From positions 176,020 through 240,019 of the forward strand of contig NZ_JNKC01000006.1 of the NCBI RefSeq assembly GCF_000701905.1: a stretch of 64,000 nt of DNA. The letters are read 5' to 3'. Below are positions 6,146-14,796 of this stretch, piece by piece; position 1 is the stretch's first letter; each line of letters starts with the position of its first letter. Made by a program: the position numbers and the translations under genes. The notes under the pieces are model-generated. The model did not search any database, was not told where the DNA came from, and saw nothing but the letters and a program-made list of their open reading frames with translations. The DNA comes from Proteiniclasticum ruminis DSM 24773. GTDB lineage: Bacteria; Bacillota; Clostridia; Clostridiales; Clostridiaceae.

Positions 6146-7884
6146 AAAAATTAACGAAATACCTGAAAGGATATGGACTGGTCTTTACCTTGGCCATTCT
6201 ATCCATTGTGCTGGCCACAGTCATGCAGCTGGCAGTACCGATCCTTATCAAGTACGCCATTGACTCCATCGTAGGCGATGTGCCTGCAGGGAACCTGCAG
6301 TTCCTCATGGACGCTTTTGGCAAGAGTCTTTGGGGCGTGGTATGGATCATTGTCATCATGAGCTTATTCCGGGGAATCTTTATGTTCCTCAAGGGATATC
6401 TCTCCAGCTATGCTGCTGAGAATATTGCAAAAGAAATCAGAGAAAAGCTCTACCGTCAGATTCAGTATATGACCTTTGAACGTCATACCAGGAAAGAGAC
6501 AGGGGATATGATTCAAAGATGCACCTCTGACGTGGAAATGGTGCGCCGGTTCATCGGTGTCCAAGTGGTGGACCTGGGAAGAATCATCTTCATGCTGGTC
6601 TTCACTTTGATCATCATGGGCACCATGAATGTGGAGCTGACGCTCTACTCCATGATCATGATTCCGATACTCTTTTTCTTCAGCTACATCTTCTTCACGA
6701 AGATTCAGAAGACCTTCAAAAAGTCTGATGAAGCAGAAGGCAGCCTCACCACGGTGCTCCAGGAGAATCTCTCCGGTGTGAGAGTGGTGAGAGCCTTCGG
6801 AAGAGAAGACTTTGAAATCGAGCGCTTCGATGAAGTGAACAAGAATCATAAGACTGTCACCTATAAACTCATTGAAACTTTAGCGGTGTTCTGGGCATCC
6901 TCAGACCTTCTGACCCTCATGCAGAACGGGATTGTTCTCGTCGTGGGCGCAGGTATGGTCATCCGGGGAGAGCTCACCATTGGAACACTTACGGCTTTCA
7001 TCACCTATGTATCCATGCTTTTATGGCCGGTGAAGCAGCTGGGCAGACTTCTCAGCGAGTTTGGTAAGACCACCGTGGCCCTGGACCGTATCGAGGAGAT
7101 TCTCTCTGAAGAGGTGGAAGAGGACAAGGAGTTTGAAAGAACACCGGAGATTGAAGGGAATATTTCCTTCAGCCATGTGAGTTTTGCTTATGACGCCCAT
7201 CAGAAAGTCTTAAATGACATCTCCTTTGAGGTGAGAAAAGGACAGACCCTTGGCATCTTAGGATCCACAGGATCCGGAAAGTCCACCCTCGTGCATCTTC
7301 TTCAGAGGCTCTATGACTATGAGGGAAGCATCAAAGTGGATGGACATGAACTGAAGACTATAAAGAGAGGCCACATCCGAAAGAACATCGGTCTTGTGCT
7401 TCAGGAGCCGCACCTTTACGCGAAAACCGTCAAGGAGAACATCGGCATCACCAAGAGAACCTACAAGGAAAATGACATCTTCGATGCAGCCAAGGCCGCA
7501 TCCATCCATAACAATATCCTGACCTTCAAGGACGGATATGACACCATCATCGGAGAAAAGGGCGTTTCCCTTTCCGGTGGACAGAAGCAGCGTATCGCCA
7601 TTGCGAGAACCATCATCGATGAGGACAAAAGAATTCTTGTTTTTGATGATTCCTTGAGTGCAGTGGACACTGAAACGGATCTTCGTATCCGTCAGGCGCT
7701 GAAAGAAAGAAGTAAAGACATCACAACGCTCATCATCAGCCACAGAATACAGACCTTGGCAGAAGCGGACCAGATCATCGTTCTCGATGAAGGCCGTGTG
7801 GTTCAGCAGGGTACCCATGAATCCCTCATCCATGAGGAAGGACTCTACAAGAGAATCTGGGATCTACAGCAGATGGCGATCTAA
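6142..7884 (+). CDS. Heterodimeric ABC exporter subunit (BmrC/TM287-like)
   Basis: A 580-residue half-transporter with six transmembrane helices in residues 10-305 and a nucleotide-binding domain after about residue 340. Walker A is GSTGSGKST (374-382), the ABC signature is canonical LSGGQ (477-481), and Walker B ends in D502-D503, with Asp in place of the catalytic Glu, as in the degenerate site of heterodimeric exporters (TM287/288, BmrCD). It pairs with the next gene 30 bases downstream. Such exporters extrude drugs or lipids from the inner leaflet. The start ATG 6142 has GGAAAGGA upstream. Upstream lie a leader ORF and two terminators, which suggest attenuation control. Confidence 0.93.
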   Translation: MKKLTKYLKGYGLVFTLAILSIVLATVMQLAVPILIKYAIDSIVGDVPAGNLQFLMDAFGKSLWGVVWIIVIMSLFRGIFMFLKGYLSSYAAENIAKEIREKLYRQIQYMTFERHTRKETGDMIQRCTSDVEMVRRFIGVQVVDLGRIIFMLVFTLIIMGTMNVELTLYSMIMIPILFFFSYIFFTKIQKTFKKSDEAEGSLTTVLQENLSGVRVVRAFGREDFEIERFDEVNKNHKTVTYKLIETLAVFWASSDLLTLMQNGIVLVVGAGMVIRGELTIGTLTAFITYVSMLLWPVKQLGRLLSEFGKTTVALDRIEEILSEEVEEDKEFERTPEIEGNISFSHVSFAYDAHQKVLNDISFEVRKGQTLGILGSTGSGKSTLVHLLQRLYDYEGSIKVDGHELKTIKRGHIRKNIGLVLQEPHLYAKTVKENIGITKRTYKENDIFDAAKAASIHNNILTFKDGYDTIIGEKGVSLSGGQKQRIAIARTIIDEDKRILVFDDSLSAVDTETDLRIRQALKERSKDITTLIISHRIQTLAEADQIIVLDEGRVVQQGTHESLIHEEGLYKRIWDLQQMAI

Positions 7885-7914
7885 GAGCGTCACAAAAGGG
7901 GTGAACAAAACATA

Positions 7915-9714
7915 ATGGAAGAACAAAAAGAAATGAAACTGAAGGTGGATAAGACCATCTGGAAAGAGATGTTCCGGTATCTCTCCATCTTCAAGAAAGA
8001 CTTTCTCATTCTCTGCGGCTTTATGGTAGGGCTTGCGGGTATGGACATCGTCTTTCCACTTTTAACCAGATATGCCATCGATACTTTCGTGGCCAATGGA
8101 GACTACAAGGGACTCACCATGGTGGGCGTCCTCTACGGGATCCTTGCCCTGGGGCTTGGAATCATCGTCTTTCTCTTCATCCGCCATGCGGGAAAGATTG
8201 AGATGGGTATTGTCTACAAACTGAGAAAGGATGCCTTTGAGAAGCTTCAGAGACTGTCTTTCAGCTACTATGACAAGAATGCCGTGGGCTGGATGATTGC
8301 AAGAACCACCTCCGATGCCACAAAGATTTCAGAAACCGTGGCCTGGGGCGTGGTGGACCTGGTCTGGGGCGCCACCATGATGCTTGGTGTGTCTGTGGTG
8401 ATGCTCCTCATCAACTGGAAGCTCGCTCTGGTGACCCTCATCACGGTGCCTGTCCTTGCGCTGGTCAGTGTCTTCTTTGAAAAAAAGATGCTGGTTTCCT
8501 ACAGAAATGTAAGAAAGATCAACTCCAAGATCACGGGACTGTTTAACGATGGCATCGTGGGTGCAAAAACCACAAAGACGCTGGTCCGTGAGGAGCTTAA
8601 TATTGAAGAGTTCCAGGACGTGACAAAGGATATGAAAAAGACGTCCATAAGGGCCGCCACGCTTTCAGCTGGGTATCTGCCCATGACGCTCTTCATCTCC
8701 GCAGTAGGGACGGTGCTGACGCTTCTTCTAGGAAGCAACTTCCTCATAGAGGGAACACTGACCTACGGTACGTTGGTTCTTTTTATCACCTATGCCCGTC
8801 AGTTCTTTGATCCGATTCTTGAAATTGCGAGAATCTACACGGAAATGATCGGTGCCCAGGCTGCTGCTGAACGTGTCATGGGTCTTCTCCATGAAAAAGA
8901 GGAGATTGTGGACACGGAAGCAGAAGACAAAGAGGACTATGGCAAGATCCATGGAGATGTGACCTTTGAGAATGTGAGCTTCTTCTATAAGGAAGGGGAA
9001 TACATTCTTAAGAACTTCAACCTTCAGGTAAAATCCGGGGAAACCATTGCTCTTGTGGGCGAAACAGGATCCGGAAAAAGCACCATTGTGAATCTTGCTT
9101 GCCGCTTCTATGAGCCTTCCGAGGGGAAGATCCTCATCGACGGCGAAGACTATAAAAAGAGACCTCAGAGCTGGCTTCACCAGAACATCGGATATGTGCT
9201 TCAGGCACCGCACCTGTTCAGTGGAACCATCAAAGAGAACATCCGTTATGGTAAGCTTACTGCTACCGATGAGGACATCATCGAAGCGGCGAAAGTAGTT
9301 CATGCCCATGAATTCATCATGAAGCTGGAAAAGGGCTATGACACGGAAGTGGGTGAAGGCGGAGGCATGCTCTCCACAGGAGAGAAGCAGCTGATCTCTT
9401 TTGCTCGAGCCATCATCGGAAAGCCAAGACTCTTCTTCCTGGATGAGGCCACCTCTTCCATTGACACAGAGTCCGAGGCAAAGATCCAGAAAGCCATTGA
9501 AGAAGTGCTGGAGAACAGAACCAGCTTCATCGTGGCCCACAGACTGTCCACCATCAAAAATGCGGACAGAATCCTGGTCATCGACCAGGGAGAAATCCTT
9601 GAGGAAGGAAACCATGAGGAACTTCTCAAAAAGAGAGGACACTACTATGAGCTCTACACCAATCAGTTTGTGGAAGAAGCCGGTAGAGAAGTCTTGAAAG
9701 GGAAAGTTGTCTAG
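7915..9714 (+). CDS. Heterodimeric ABC exporter subunit (BmrD/TM288-like)
   Basis: A 599-residue half-transporter with six transmembrane helices in residues 25-320 and a C-terminal ATPase domain. Walker A is GETGSGKST (382-390), Walker B carries the catalytic Glu (D510-E511 in FFLDEATSS), but the signature is non-canonical LSTGE (486-490). That is the exact complement of its partner: one competent ATP site and one degenerate site per dimer. RBS AGGGGTGA precedes ATG 7915. The pair forms one operon. The family suggests multidrug or lipid export, but the substrate is not readable. No terminator is evident after the stop, and 9715-9970 holds no gene, only a possible -10 (TACAAT near 9923) for the next unit. 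Confidence 0.93.
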   Translation: MEEQKEMKLKVDKTIWKEMFRYLSIFKKDFLILCGFMVGLAGMDIVFPLLTRYAIDTFVANGDYKGLTMVGVLYGILALGLGIIVFLFIRHAGKIEMGIVYKLRKDAFEKLQRLSFSYYDKNAVGWMIARTTSDATKISETVAWGVVDLVWGATMMLGVSVVMLLINWKLALVTLITVPVLALVSVFFEKKMLVSYRNVRKINSKITGLFNDGIVGAKTTKTLVREELNIEEFQDVTKDMKKTSIRAATLSAGYLPMTLFISAVGTVLTLLLGSNFLIEGTLTYGTLVLFITYARQFFDPILEIARIYTEMIGAQAAAERVMGLLHEKEEIVDTEAEDKEDYGKIHGDVTFENVSFFYKEGEYILKNFNLQVKSGETIALVGETGSGKSTIVNLACRFYEPSEGKILIDGEDYKKRPQSWLHQNIGYVLQAPHLFSGTIKENIRYGKLTATDEDIIEAAKVVHAHEFIMKLEKGYDTEVGEGGGMLSTGEKQLISFARAIIGKPRLFFLDEATSSIDTESEAKIQKAIEEVLENRTSFIVAHRLSTIKNADRILVIDQGEILEEGNHEELLKKRGHYYELYTNQFVEEAGREVLKGKVV

Positions 9715-9970
9715 AAGAATCATTTGAACCCAGAATTATATGTTCATGGCAGTAGAAGTTCAGGCAGAAGACCCTAGAGTAAGAGAAGAAGCGAAGCGTT
9801 TTCGAATCTTTAGGTCAAAATAAAATAGAAGGAAGGATGGAGCCTCATGAACTTCATCTGTATCTTTCACTACATAAAGAATGAGTGCCCCAAATCTTTT
9901 GCGAAGAGCAGAAGGTTTGGGGTACAATAATTTTATGGAAGAGTAGAAGCGGAGACAGGGGGAGTATAGG

Positions 9971-10792
9971 ATGAAAGTAACAGTGCTTCTGGAGAATGAT
10001 CTGGAGAGGCAGGACCTGAAAAATGCCCATGGCCTCTCTTTCTATATAGAGACAGAGGAGAAAAAAGTTCTTTTTGATTTTGGACCTGATGATTCTTTTA
10101 TGAGGAATGCAGAAAAGCTCGGTATAGATCTGAAAGAAGTGGATCTTGCAGTTCTGTCCCACGGACATCAGGATCATGGAGGAGGCCTTTCTGAGTTTCT
10201 GCATTATAATAAGAAAGCTAAGGTTTATATACAGGAAGAGGCCTTTCTTCCCCACTACTCCAAACGTGAAAACGGAGAGATGAATCCTCTTGGGATTGAA
10301 GAGACTTTGAAACATCATCCTCAGGTGGTTCTTTTGCAAGGAGACCATGTAATTTCTGAGAAGCTTCAGCTCCTATCGGTGGTAGATAGAAAGGATATGC
10401 TCCCGCCAGGAAATGAGACCCTTTATATGGAAAAAGGAGGAAAAATCCTTCCCGATGATTTTCAGCATGAACAGCATCTGGTGGTGAGGGAAGGAGAGAA
10501 GACCTACCTTTTCTTTGGCTGCGGCCATCAGGGAATTCTCAATATTCTCAGCACCATGGAAGACAAAGTAAACTGCAAAACAGATGCGGTCTTTGGCGGA
10601 TTCCATATCAAGAAACCCTCCAAAGTGCATCCAGATCCTTTATATGTGGAGCATCTGGCGAGAAGACTTTCTGAAAAAGAAGTGAAGTATTATACCTGTC
10701 ACTGCACCGGAAGAAAAATGTATGCAAAGCTCCAGGAGACGCTGAAAAAAGACATCGATTATGTGAGAACAGGACGGGTGGTGGAGATTTAG
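9971..10792 (+). CDS. MBL-fold metallo-hydrolase, cytoplasmic
   Basis: A 273-residue metallo-beta-lactamase-fold protein. The metal motif HxHxDH is at H64, H66, D68 and H69 (SHGHQDHGGG), with later candidates in GCGHQG and GGFHI. This combination matches the subfamily named after the archaeal ribofuranosylaminobenzene phosphate synthase-like enzymes, whose bacterial reactions are mostly unassigned. RBS GGGGGAG precedes ATG 9971. It is monocistronic with a hairpin downstream. No substrate can be inferred. Confidence 0.85.
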   Translation: MKVTVLLENDLERQDLKNAHGLSFYIETEEKKVLFDFGPDDSFMRNAEKLGIDLKEVDLAVLSHGHQDHGGGLSEFLHYNKKAKVYIQEEAFLPHYSKRENGEMNPLGIEETLKHHPQVVLLQGDHVISEKLQLLSVVDRKDMLPPGNETLYMEKGGKILPDDFQHEQHLVVREGEKTYLFFGCGHQGILNILSTMEDKVNCKTDAVFGGFHIKKPSKVHPDPLYVEHLARRLSEKEVKYYTCHCTGRKMYAKLQETLKKDIDYVRTGRVVEI

Positions 10793-10854
10793 CTGGTGCA
10801 TAGAATCAGATAAAGCAGCTCTTTTGTCCGGAACCATACCAGTAAATGATCATG

Positions 10855-10892
10855 ATGAAAGGGAGAGAAGCCTGGGCTTGTCTCCCTTTCAT
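10855..10892. terminator. Bidirectional terminator hairpin between converging genes
   Basis: ATGAAAGGGAGA pairs with TCTCCCTTTCAT. It sits between the MBL gene (+) and the DNA glycosylase gene (-). Confidence 0.7.
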
Positions 10893-10900
10893 GTTCATTC

Positions 10901-11521
10901 TTATTCTGGCAGTGCATAGTTCCCAGAAGAGATTTCCCAAAGATAGAGGGAAGCCAGGGTGCCATAGGGGGAGAACTTTTGCCGGTAGGTTTCAAAGATT
11001 TCCTTGGTGATGGTTTCATGGCCATAAAGCATCATGAGTCCTTTTCTGATGGCAAGATCTCCGTAGCTTAGGACATCTTTTCTCCCCATGGTGAAGATGA
11101 GAAGCATTTCTGCGGTCCAGGGACCAATGCCTGGAAACTTCACAAGCTCCTTTATGACCTCCTCATCTGAGAGGCCGTAAAGGTCCTCTAGAGAAATCTC
11201 TCTTTTTAGGACCATTTCTGCGGTGCCTTTCAGATAGCCCGCTTTCCGAAAACTGATGCCAAGACTTTGGATTTCTTCCAAAGTGGCCTCTGCGATGTGT
11301 TCAGGCGTGATGGCAGGAAAATAGTCAAGAAACCTTTTCCAGACGGTTTCCTGAGCTTTCATGGAAATCTGCTGGCCCACAATGTTATTGATGAGGCTCC
11401 GGAAAAGATCCTCATCGGTTTCTCTGGTGTAGAAGGGGAGAATCTCCATGGCTTTTGCCAGTTTCTCATCTCTCTTCTTTAAGTTTTCGAACTCATTTTT
11501 GCTGAAGGTTAACTTTCCCAA
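10901..11521 (-). CDS. DNA-3-methyladenine glycosylase II-like (HhH-GPD)
   Basis: A protein of 206 residues from TTG 11521, which has AAGGAG nine bases upstream; an in-frame TTG at 11563 has no properly spaced RBS. It has the HhH-GPD fold: IVGQQISMKAQETV, then the helix-hairpin-helix FPGIGPWTAEML, and the catalytic Asp in LSYGDLAIRKG. This is the AlkA type, which excises alkylated bases in base-excision repair. It lacks the Fe-S cysteines of MutY/Nth and the N-terminal domain of E. coli AlkA, as is common in Firmicutes. A -10 TATAAT lies at 11578-11583 (minus strand). An AlkD-like gene lies 1 kb away. Confidence 0.9.
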   Translation of the reverse strand: MGKLTFSKNEFENLKKRDEKLAKAMEILPFYTRETDEDLFRSLINNIVGQQISMKAQETVWKRFLDYFPAITPEHIAEATLEEIQSLGISFRKAGYLKGTAEMVLKREISLEDLYGLSDEEVIKELVKFPGIGPWTAEMLLIFTMGRKDVLSYGDLAIRKGLMMLYGHETITKEIFETYRQKFSPYGTLASLYLWEISSGNYALPE

Positions 11522-11819
11522 AACTGTTGTCTCCTTTTTCCATTGATTCCATTGTGGCAGCAAGATCCTTTGATCTCATTATATAGGTGTGGAGGTTCTA
11601 ATAAAAGAGAAAGCAGTGGCTAACACCATAGAAAATCATGGGTTCTCACTTCTTAACCTGAATTTTGGAGAAAAAGAAGCGATTTCTATGAAATATAGCA
11701 CTTCGGATGAAGGAGATAGCAAGAAAATAGAAATATATAGTGAAAAATAAAGGGTTTTTCTAGTTTGCAGGGAATAAAGAATAAAGAGAAGTCTGATTAT
11801 TTTTGTGTGTGGAGGCGTC

Positions 11820-12542
11820 ATGGGAGAAATATTTGGTAGAGAACGGAGACTGACAGAGGGAAGATGGATTGTAGCAATTCTTCTTCTAGGCAGTCTTCTG
11901 ACATTTTTTGTGGATGCAATGTTTGATGTGGGGTATTGGGGGCGGTCGTTTTTCAAGGTGATTCTATTTTTAGGCATGCCTCTTGTGCTGCACTTTTCCT
12001 TTCATGAAGTGAATGTGTTCACGGTGCTGGAAACAAAGCGTGAAAAGGGCAGTTTCAGAAAATCGCTGCTTCTGGGGGCCCTTGTGTATGTGCTGCTTAT
12101 GGGACTCTATCTCGTGGTGCAGCAGTTCATCTCTTTAGAAACCATCGAAGGCGCTATTTCGGAGAATTTCATGGTGGACCGGAATAATTTTGTGCTGGTG
12201 GCCCTATATATCTCCTTTGTGAATTCCTTTCTGGAAGAGTTTTTCTTCCGGGGCTTTGGGTATCTCAAGCTGAGAAGATCCTTTGGAAAAGGCAGTGCCT
12301 ATGTGTTCTCCAGTCTCCTTTTTGCCCTGTATCACATCGGTATGGTGGATGGCTGGGCGAATCCTCTTATTACAGGACTGGCGATTCTTGGTCTGTTCTT
12401 GTCCGGCATCTTCTTCAATCTTCTGAATGATAAGAATGGCAACATCTATAACAGCTATATGGTGCACATGTTTGCAAATTTTGCCATCAACACCATAGGT
12501 CTTCATATGTTCGGCATCATTCATCTGCCCTTCCTAGGGTAA
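11820..12542 (+). CDS. CPBP family intramembrane metalloprotease
   Basis: A 240-residue protein with about seven hydrophobic helices and the CPBP (Rce1-like) active-site motifs: EExxxR at E139-E140-R144 (FLEEFFFRGF), FxxxH at H172 (FALYH) and HxxxN at H216/N220 (HMFAN). ATG 11820 follows GGAGG at 7 bases; the frame extends upstream without an RBS. CPBP proteases cleave within the membrane or act in peptide maturation and immunity, but no peptide substrate gene is adjacent here. It is 12 bases from the AlkD-like gene and likely co-transcribed. The upstream gap 11564-11819 shows nothing further. Confidence 0.9.
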   Translation: MGEIFGRERRLTEGRWIVAILLLGSLLTFFVDAMFDVGYWGRSFFKVILFLGMPLVLHFSFHEVNVFTVLETKREKGSFRKSLLLGALVYVLLMGLYLVVQQFISLETIEGAISENFMVDRNNFVLVALYISFVNSFLEEFFFRGFGYLKLRRSFGKGSAYVFSSLLFALYHIGMVDGWANPLITGLAILGLFLSGIFFNLLNDKNGNIYNSYMVHMFANFAINTIGLHMFGIIHLPFLG

Positions 12543-12554
12543 AGGAGAGATCTA

Positions 12555-13220
12555 ATGGACGTGAAAAAACTGGAAATAATGCTGAGAGAGCGGAGAAATC
12601 CTGAAAATCAGCTGCCTATGGAGAAGTATATGAGAAACCAGTTTCCGTTTCTTGGCATCAAGACACCAGAAAGAAGAGCGATTCTGAAAGAGTTCCTGAA
12701 AGAGGAGCGGGATGCTTTTTTCCTGGAGGATGCAGAGTATCTCTACAGTCTTCCGGAACGGGAATTTAAGTATGCGGCCATTCATCTGCTGCAGAAGTTT
12801 CAGAAAGAGTGGACCTCTAAGGAACTTCCAAGGCTTCTCACCATGGCACTGACGGAGCCCTGGTGGGACACCATTGACAGTTTTGCTCCCAATATCTTTG
12901 GTCCCATGGCTCTTCGGGAAGAAGCGGTGAAAGAATCCATGCGAGCACTCATCTACAAAGAGAACCTCTGGAAAAAGAGAATTTCCATTCTCTTTCAGCT
13001 GAAGTACAAGGGCAAAATGGACGAAGATCTTCTCAAGGAAGCCATTTTGAGGAATCTTACCACAAAAGAGTTTTTCGTGGACAAGGCCATTGGATGGGTC
13101 CTTCGGGAGTATGCCAAGACCCATGAGGAGTTTGTCTTAGCGTTTCTGAAAACAGAAGGGCTTTCTTCTCTTTCCAGAAGAGAAGGAGGAAAGCATCTTT
13201 CAGATAAAATACTATGGTAA
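12555..13220 (+). CDS. DNA alkylation repair protein, AlkD-like
   Basis: A 221-residue all-helical HEAT-like repeat protein of the AlkD/DUF family. Marks include GIKTPERRAILKEFLKE near the N terminus, REFKYAAIHLLQKF, EPWWDTIDSFAPN (the conserved Trp-Trp-Asp region) and DKAIGWVLREYAKT near the end, where the catalytic Asp/Trp/Arg set of AlkD lies. AlkD removes N3- and N7-alkylpurines without base flipping. RBS AAGGAGAG lies before ATG 12555. Together with the nearby HhH glycosylase it gives the region an alkylation-repair flavour. Confidence 0.92.
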   Translation: MDVKKLEIMLRERRNPENQLPMEKYMRNQFPFLGIKTPERRAILKEFLKEERDAFFLEDAEYLYSLPEREFKYAAIHLLQKFQKEWTSKELPRLLTMALTEPWWDTIDSFAPNIFGPMALREEAVKESMRALIYKENLWKKRISILFQLKYKGKMDEDLLKEAILRNLTTKEFFVDKAIGWVLREYAKTHEEFVLAFLKTEGLSSLSRREGGKHLSDKILW

Positions 13221-13274
13221 AATGGAAGTAAGAAAAAGATACATGTTGTCAGTTGGTGTTTAGGAGGGGTTATT

Positions 13275-13640
13275 GTGGCAGTGAGAAAAGAAAAAGAGCT
13301 TGAGGTGAATGTGCCTTTAGAGAAAGCTTTTCAGATGATAGAAGCGGAGTTCCGTAAAAAACAGGAGACGGTAATGGAGGAAAGAGAGCTGACGGAGACG
13401 GCAGGTTTTTTCAAAATTTTCTTCAAGAAATCCATGGTATCCAATGGAGAGTACCTCACGGTGAACCTGGAGAAACTGGACGAGGAGAAGCTGAAGCTTT
13501 CCATGGTATCCGAATCCAAGGTGGAAAAGACCGTTCATGACTGGGGTAAAAACGAAAAGAACATGAGACTGATTTTAGAAATTTTAGGAGTGGTGAAAAA
13601 GGATGAAAAGAAGGGAGTATATTACCCGGGACGAAGATGA
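13275..13640 (+). CDS. Conserved hypothetical protein, 121 aa
   Basis: Starts at GTG 13275 with AGGAGGGG eight bases upstream. The product is a small, charged, soluble alpha/beta protein with no membrane segment or Cys (e.g. [38 protein letters not shown]), which loosely recalls SRPBCC-like folds. I do not recognise a family with confidence. Its last 38 bases overlap the start of msrB in another frame, so the two are translated from one message and perhaps coupled. Confidence 0.7.
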   Translation: MAVRKEKELEVNVPLEKAFQMIEAEFRKKQETVMEERELTETAGFFKIFFKKSMVSNGEYLTVNLEKLDEEKLKLSMVSESKVEKTVHDWGKNEKNMRLILEILGVVKKDEKKGVYYPGRR

Positions 13641-14067
13641 AGTAAGAAAAGAGCTCACAGAGCTTCAGATCCATGTGACACGAGAAAAGGGCACAGAGAT
13701 GCCTCACAGAAATGAATATGACCAGAACTTTGAGGATGGCATCTATGTGGACCTTTATACAGGGGAGCCTCTATTCTCAAGTCTTGACAAGTATGATGCA
13801 GGCTGCGGATGGCCAAGCTTCACAAAACCCATTGAAAAGCGGGTGGTGAAGGAGAAGGCGGATTTCACCTATGGCATGCACCGTATTGAAGTGAGATCTA
13901 AAGGTTCGGATGCCCATCTGGGTCATGTGTTCACAGATGGCCCTAAAGAAAAGGGAGGGCTCAGATATTGCATCAACTCTGCCGCCATGCACTTCATTCC
14001 CAAGGAGAAGCTGGTGGAGGAAGGATATGAGGAGTATCTGGATCTTTTTGAGGAAAGTGATAAATAG
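13603..14067 (+). CDS. msrB: Peptide-methionine (R)-S-oxide reductase
   Basis: A 154-residue MsrB: catalytic Cys C123 in RYCINSAAM, resolving Cys C68 in GCGWPSF, and the signature HLGHVF. It reduces R-methionine sulfoxide in proteins with thioredoxin, protecting against oxidative damage. The two CxxC zinc pairs found in some MsrB proteins are absent. The start ATG 13603 lies inside the preceding gene; a GGATGAAAAG context supplies a weak RBS, so coupling is likely. No msrA is adjacent. Confidence 0.95.
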   Translation: MKRREYITRDEDEVRKELTELQIHVTREKGTEMPHRNEYDQNFEDGIYVDLYTGEPLFSSLDKYDAGCGWPSFTKPIEKRVVKEKADFTYGMHRIEVRSKGSDAHLGHVFTDGPKEKGGLRYCINSAAMHFIPKEKLVEEGYEEYLDLFEESDK

Positions 14068-14116
14068 ACGGCACAGGTTGTGATAGAAGAATCACATAAG
14101 TACTGGAGGTGCAGGT

Positions 14117-14788
14117 GTGAAAAACATACTGATTGTGGAAGATGAAAGAAGACTGGCAAGATTCATGGAGCTTGAGCTGACCCACGAAGGCTATAATGTG
14201 GAAATTGTGGCAGATGGGCAGAGTGCTTTGATGAATCTCATGAACAAGGAATACGATGTGATGCTTCTGGATCTCATGATTCCCATTGTGGATGGCATTG
14301 AGGTGACCAAACGGGCCAGAACCTTTACCGATATTCCCATCATCATGATTACAGCAAGGGATGGGCTGGAAGATAAGGTCAAGGGATTTGACATCGGGGC
14401 AGATGAATATATGACAAAGCCCTTTGAGATGGAAGAGCTTCTTGCAAGGCTCCGGGCACTGTTCCGCAAAAATGAGCCCAAGGAGAAAGAGACCAAAATC
14501 TTAAGCTTCAGGGGCCTTACGGTGAACCGGGAGAACTATGAAGTGCTCCGGGATGGGGAGAGAAAAGAGCTCACAAAGAAAGAGTTTGATCTTCTTAGTT
14601 ACCTTCTGGAGAACCAGGGCATCGTCCTGACCCGGGAGAAAATACTGAACAATGTCTGGGGATTTGATTTTGAGGGAGAAACCAACGTGGTGGATGTGTA
14701 CATCCGTTTTCTCAGAAGCAAACTGGATGACGGCTATGAGGACAAGCTGATTCACACCGTCCGAGGAGCCGGATACATCATCCGCTAG
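14117..14788 (+). CDS. OmpR-family response regulator
   Basis: A 223-residue protein. The receiver domain is residues 1-118, with phospho-acceptor D52 (LLDLMIP), acidic D9/E8 and K101. A winged-helix DNA-binding domain follows (residues about 130-223, ending HTVRGAGYIIR). GTG start with GGAGGTG upstream. The gene is 8 bases from the histidine kinase and forms a two-component pair similar to ArlRS-like systems. Regulon unknown. Confidence 0.95.
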   Translation: MKNILIVEDERRLARFMELELTHEGYNVEIVADGQSALMNLMNKEYDVMLLDLMIPIVDGIEVTKRARTFTDIPIIMITARDGLEDKVKGFDIGADEYMTKPFEMEELLARLRALFRKNEPKEKETKILSFRGLTVNRENYEVLRDGERKELTKKEFDLLSYLLENQGIVLTREKILNNVWGFDFEGETNVVDVYIRFLRSKLDDGYEDKLIHTVRGAGYIIR

Positions 14789-14796
14789 GTGACGTG

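Noticed and set aside
8728..9723. 331-codon minus-strand open frame under the second ABC gene
   Set aside because: It is a shadow of the ABC ATPase coding region, with no RBS and no recognisable protein.
12552..13124. 190-codon minus-strand frame
   Set aside because: Antisense to the AlkD-like gene, which has RBS and family match.
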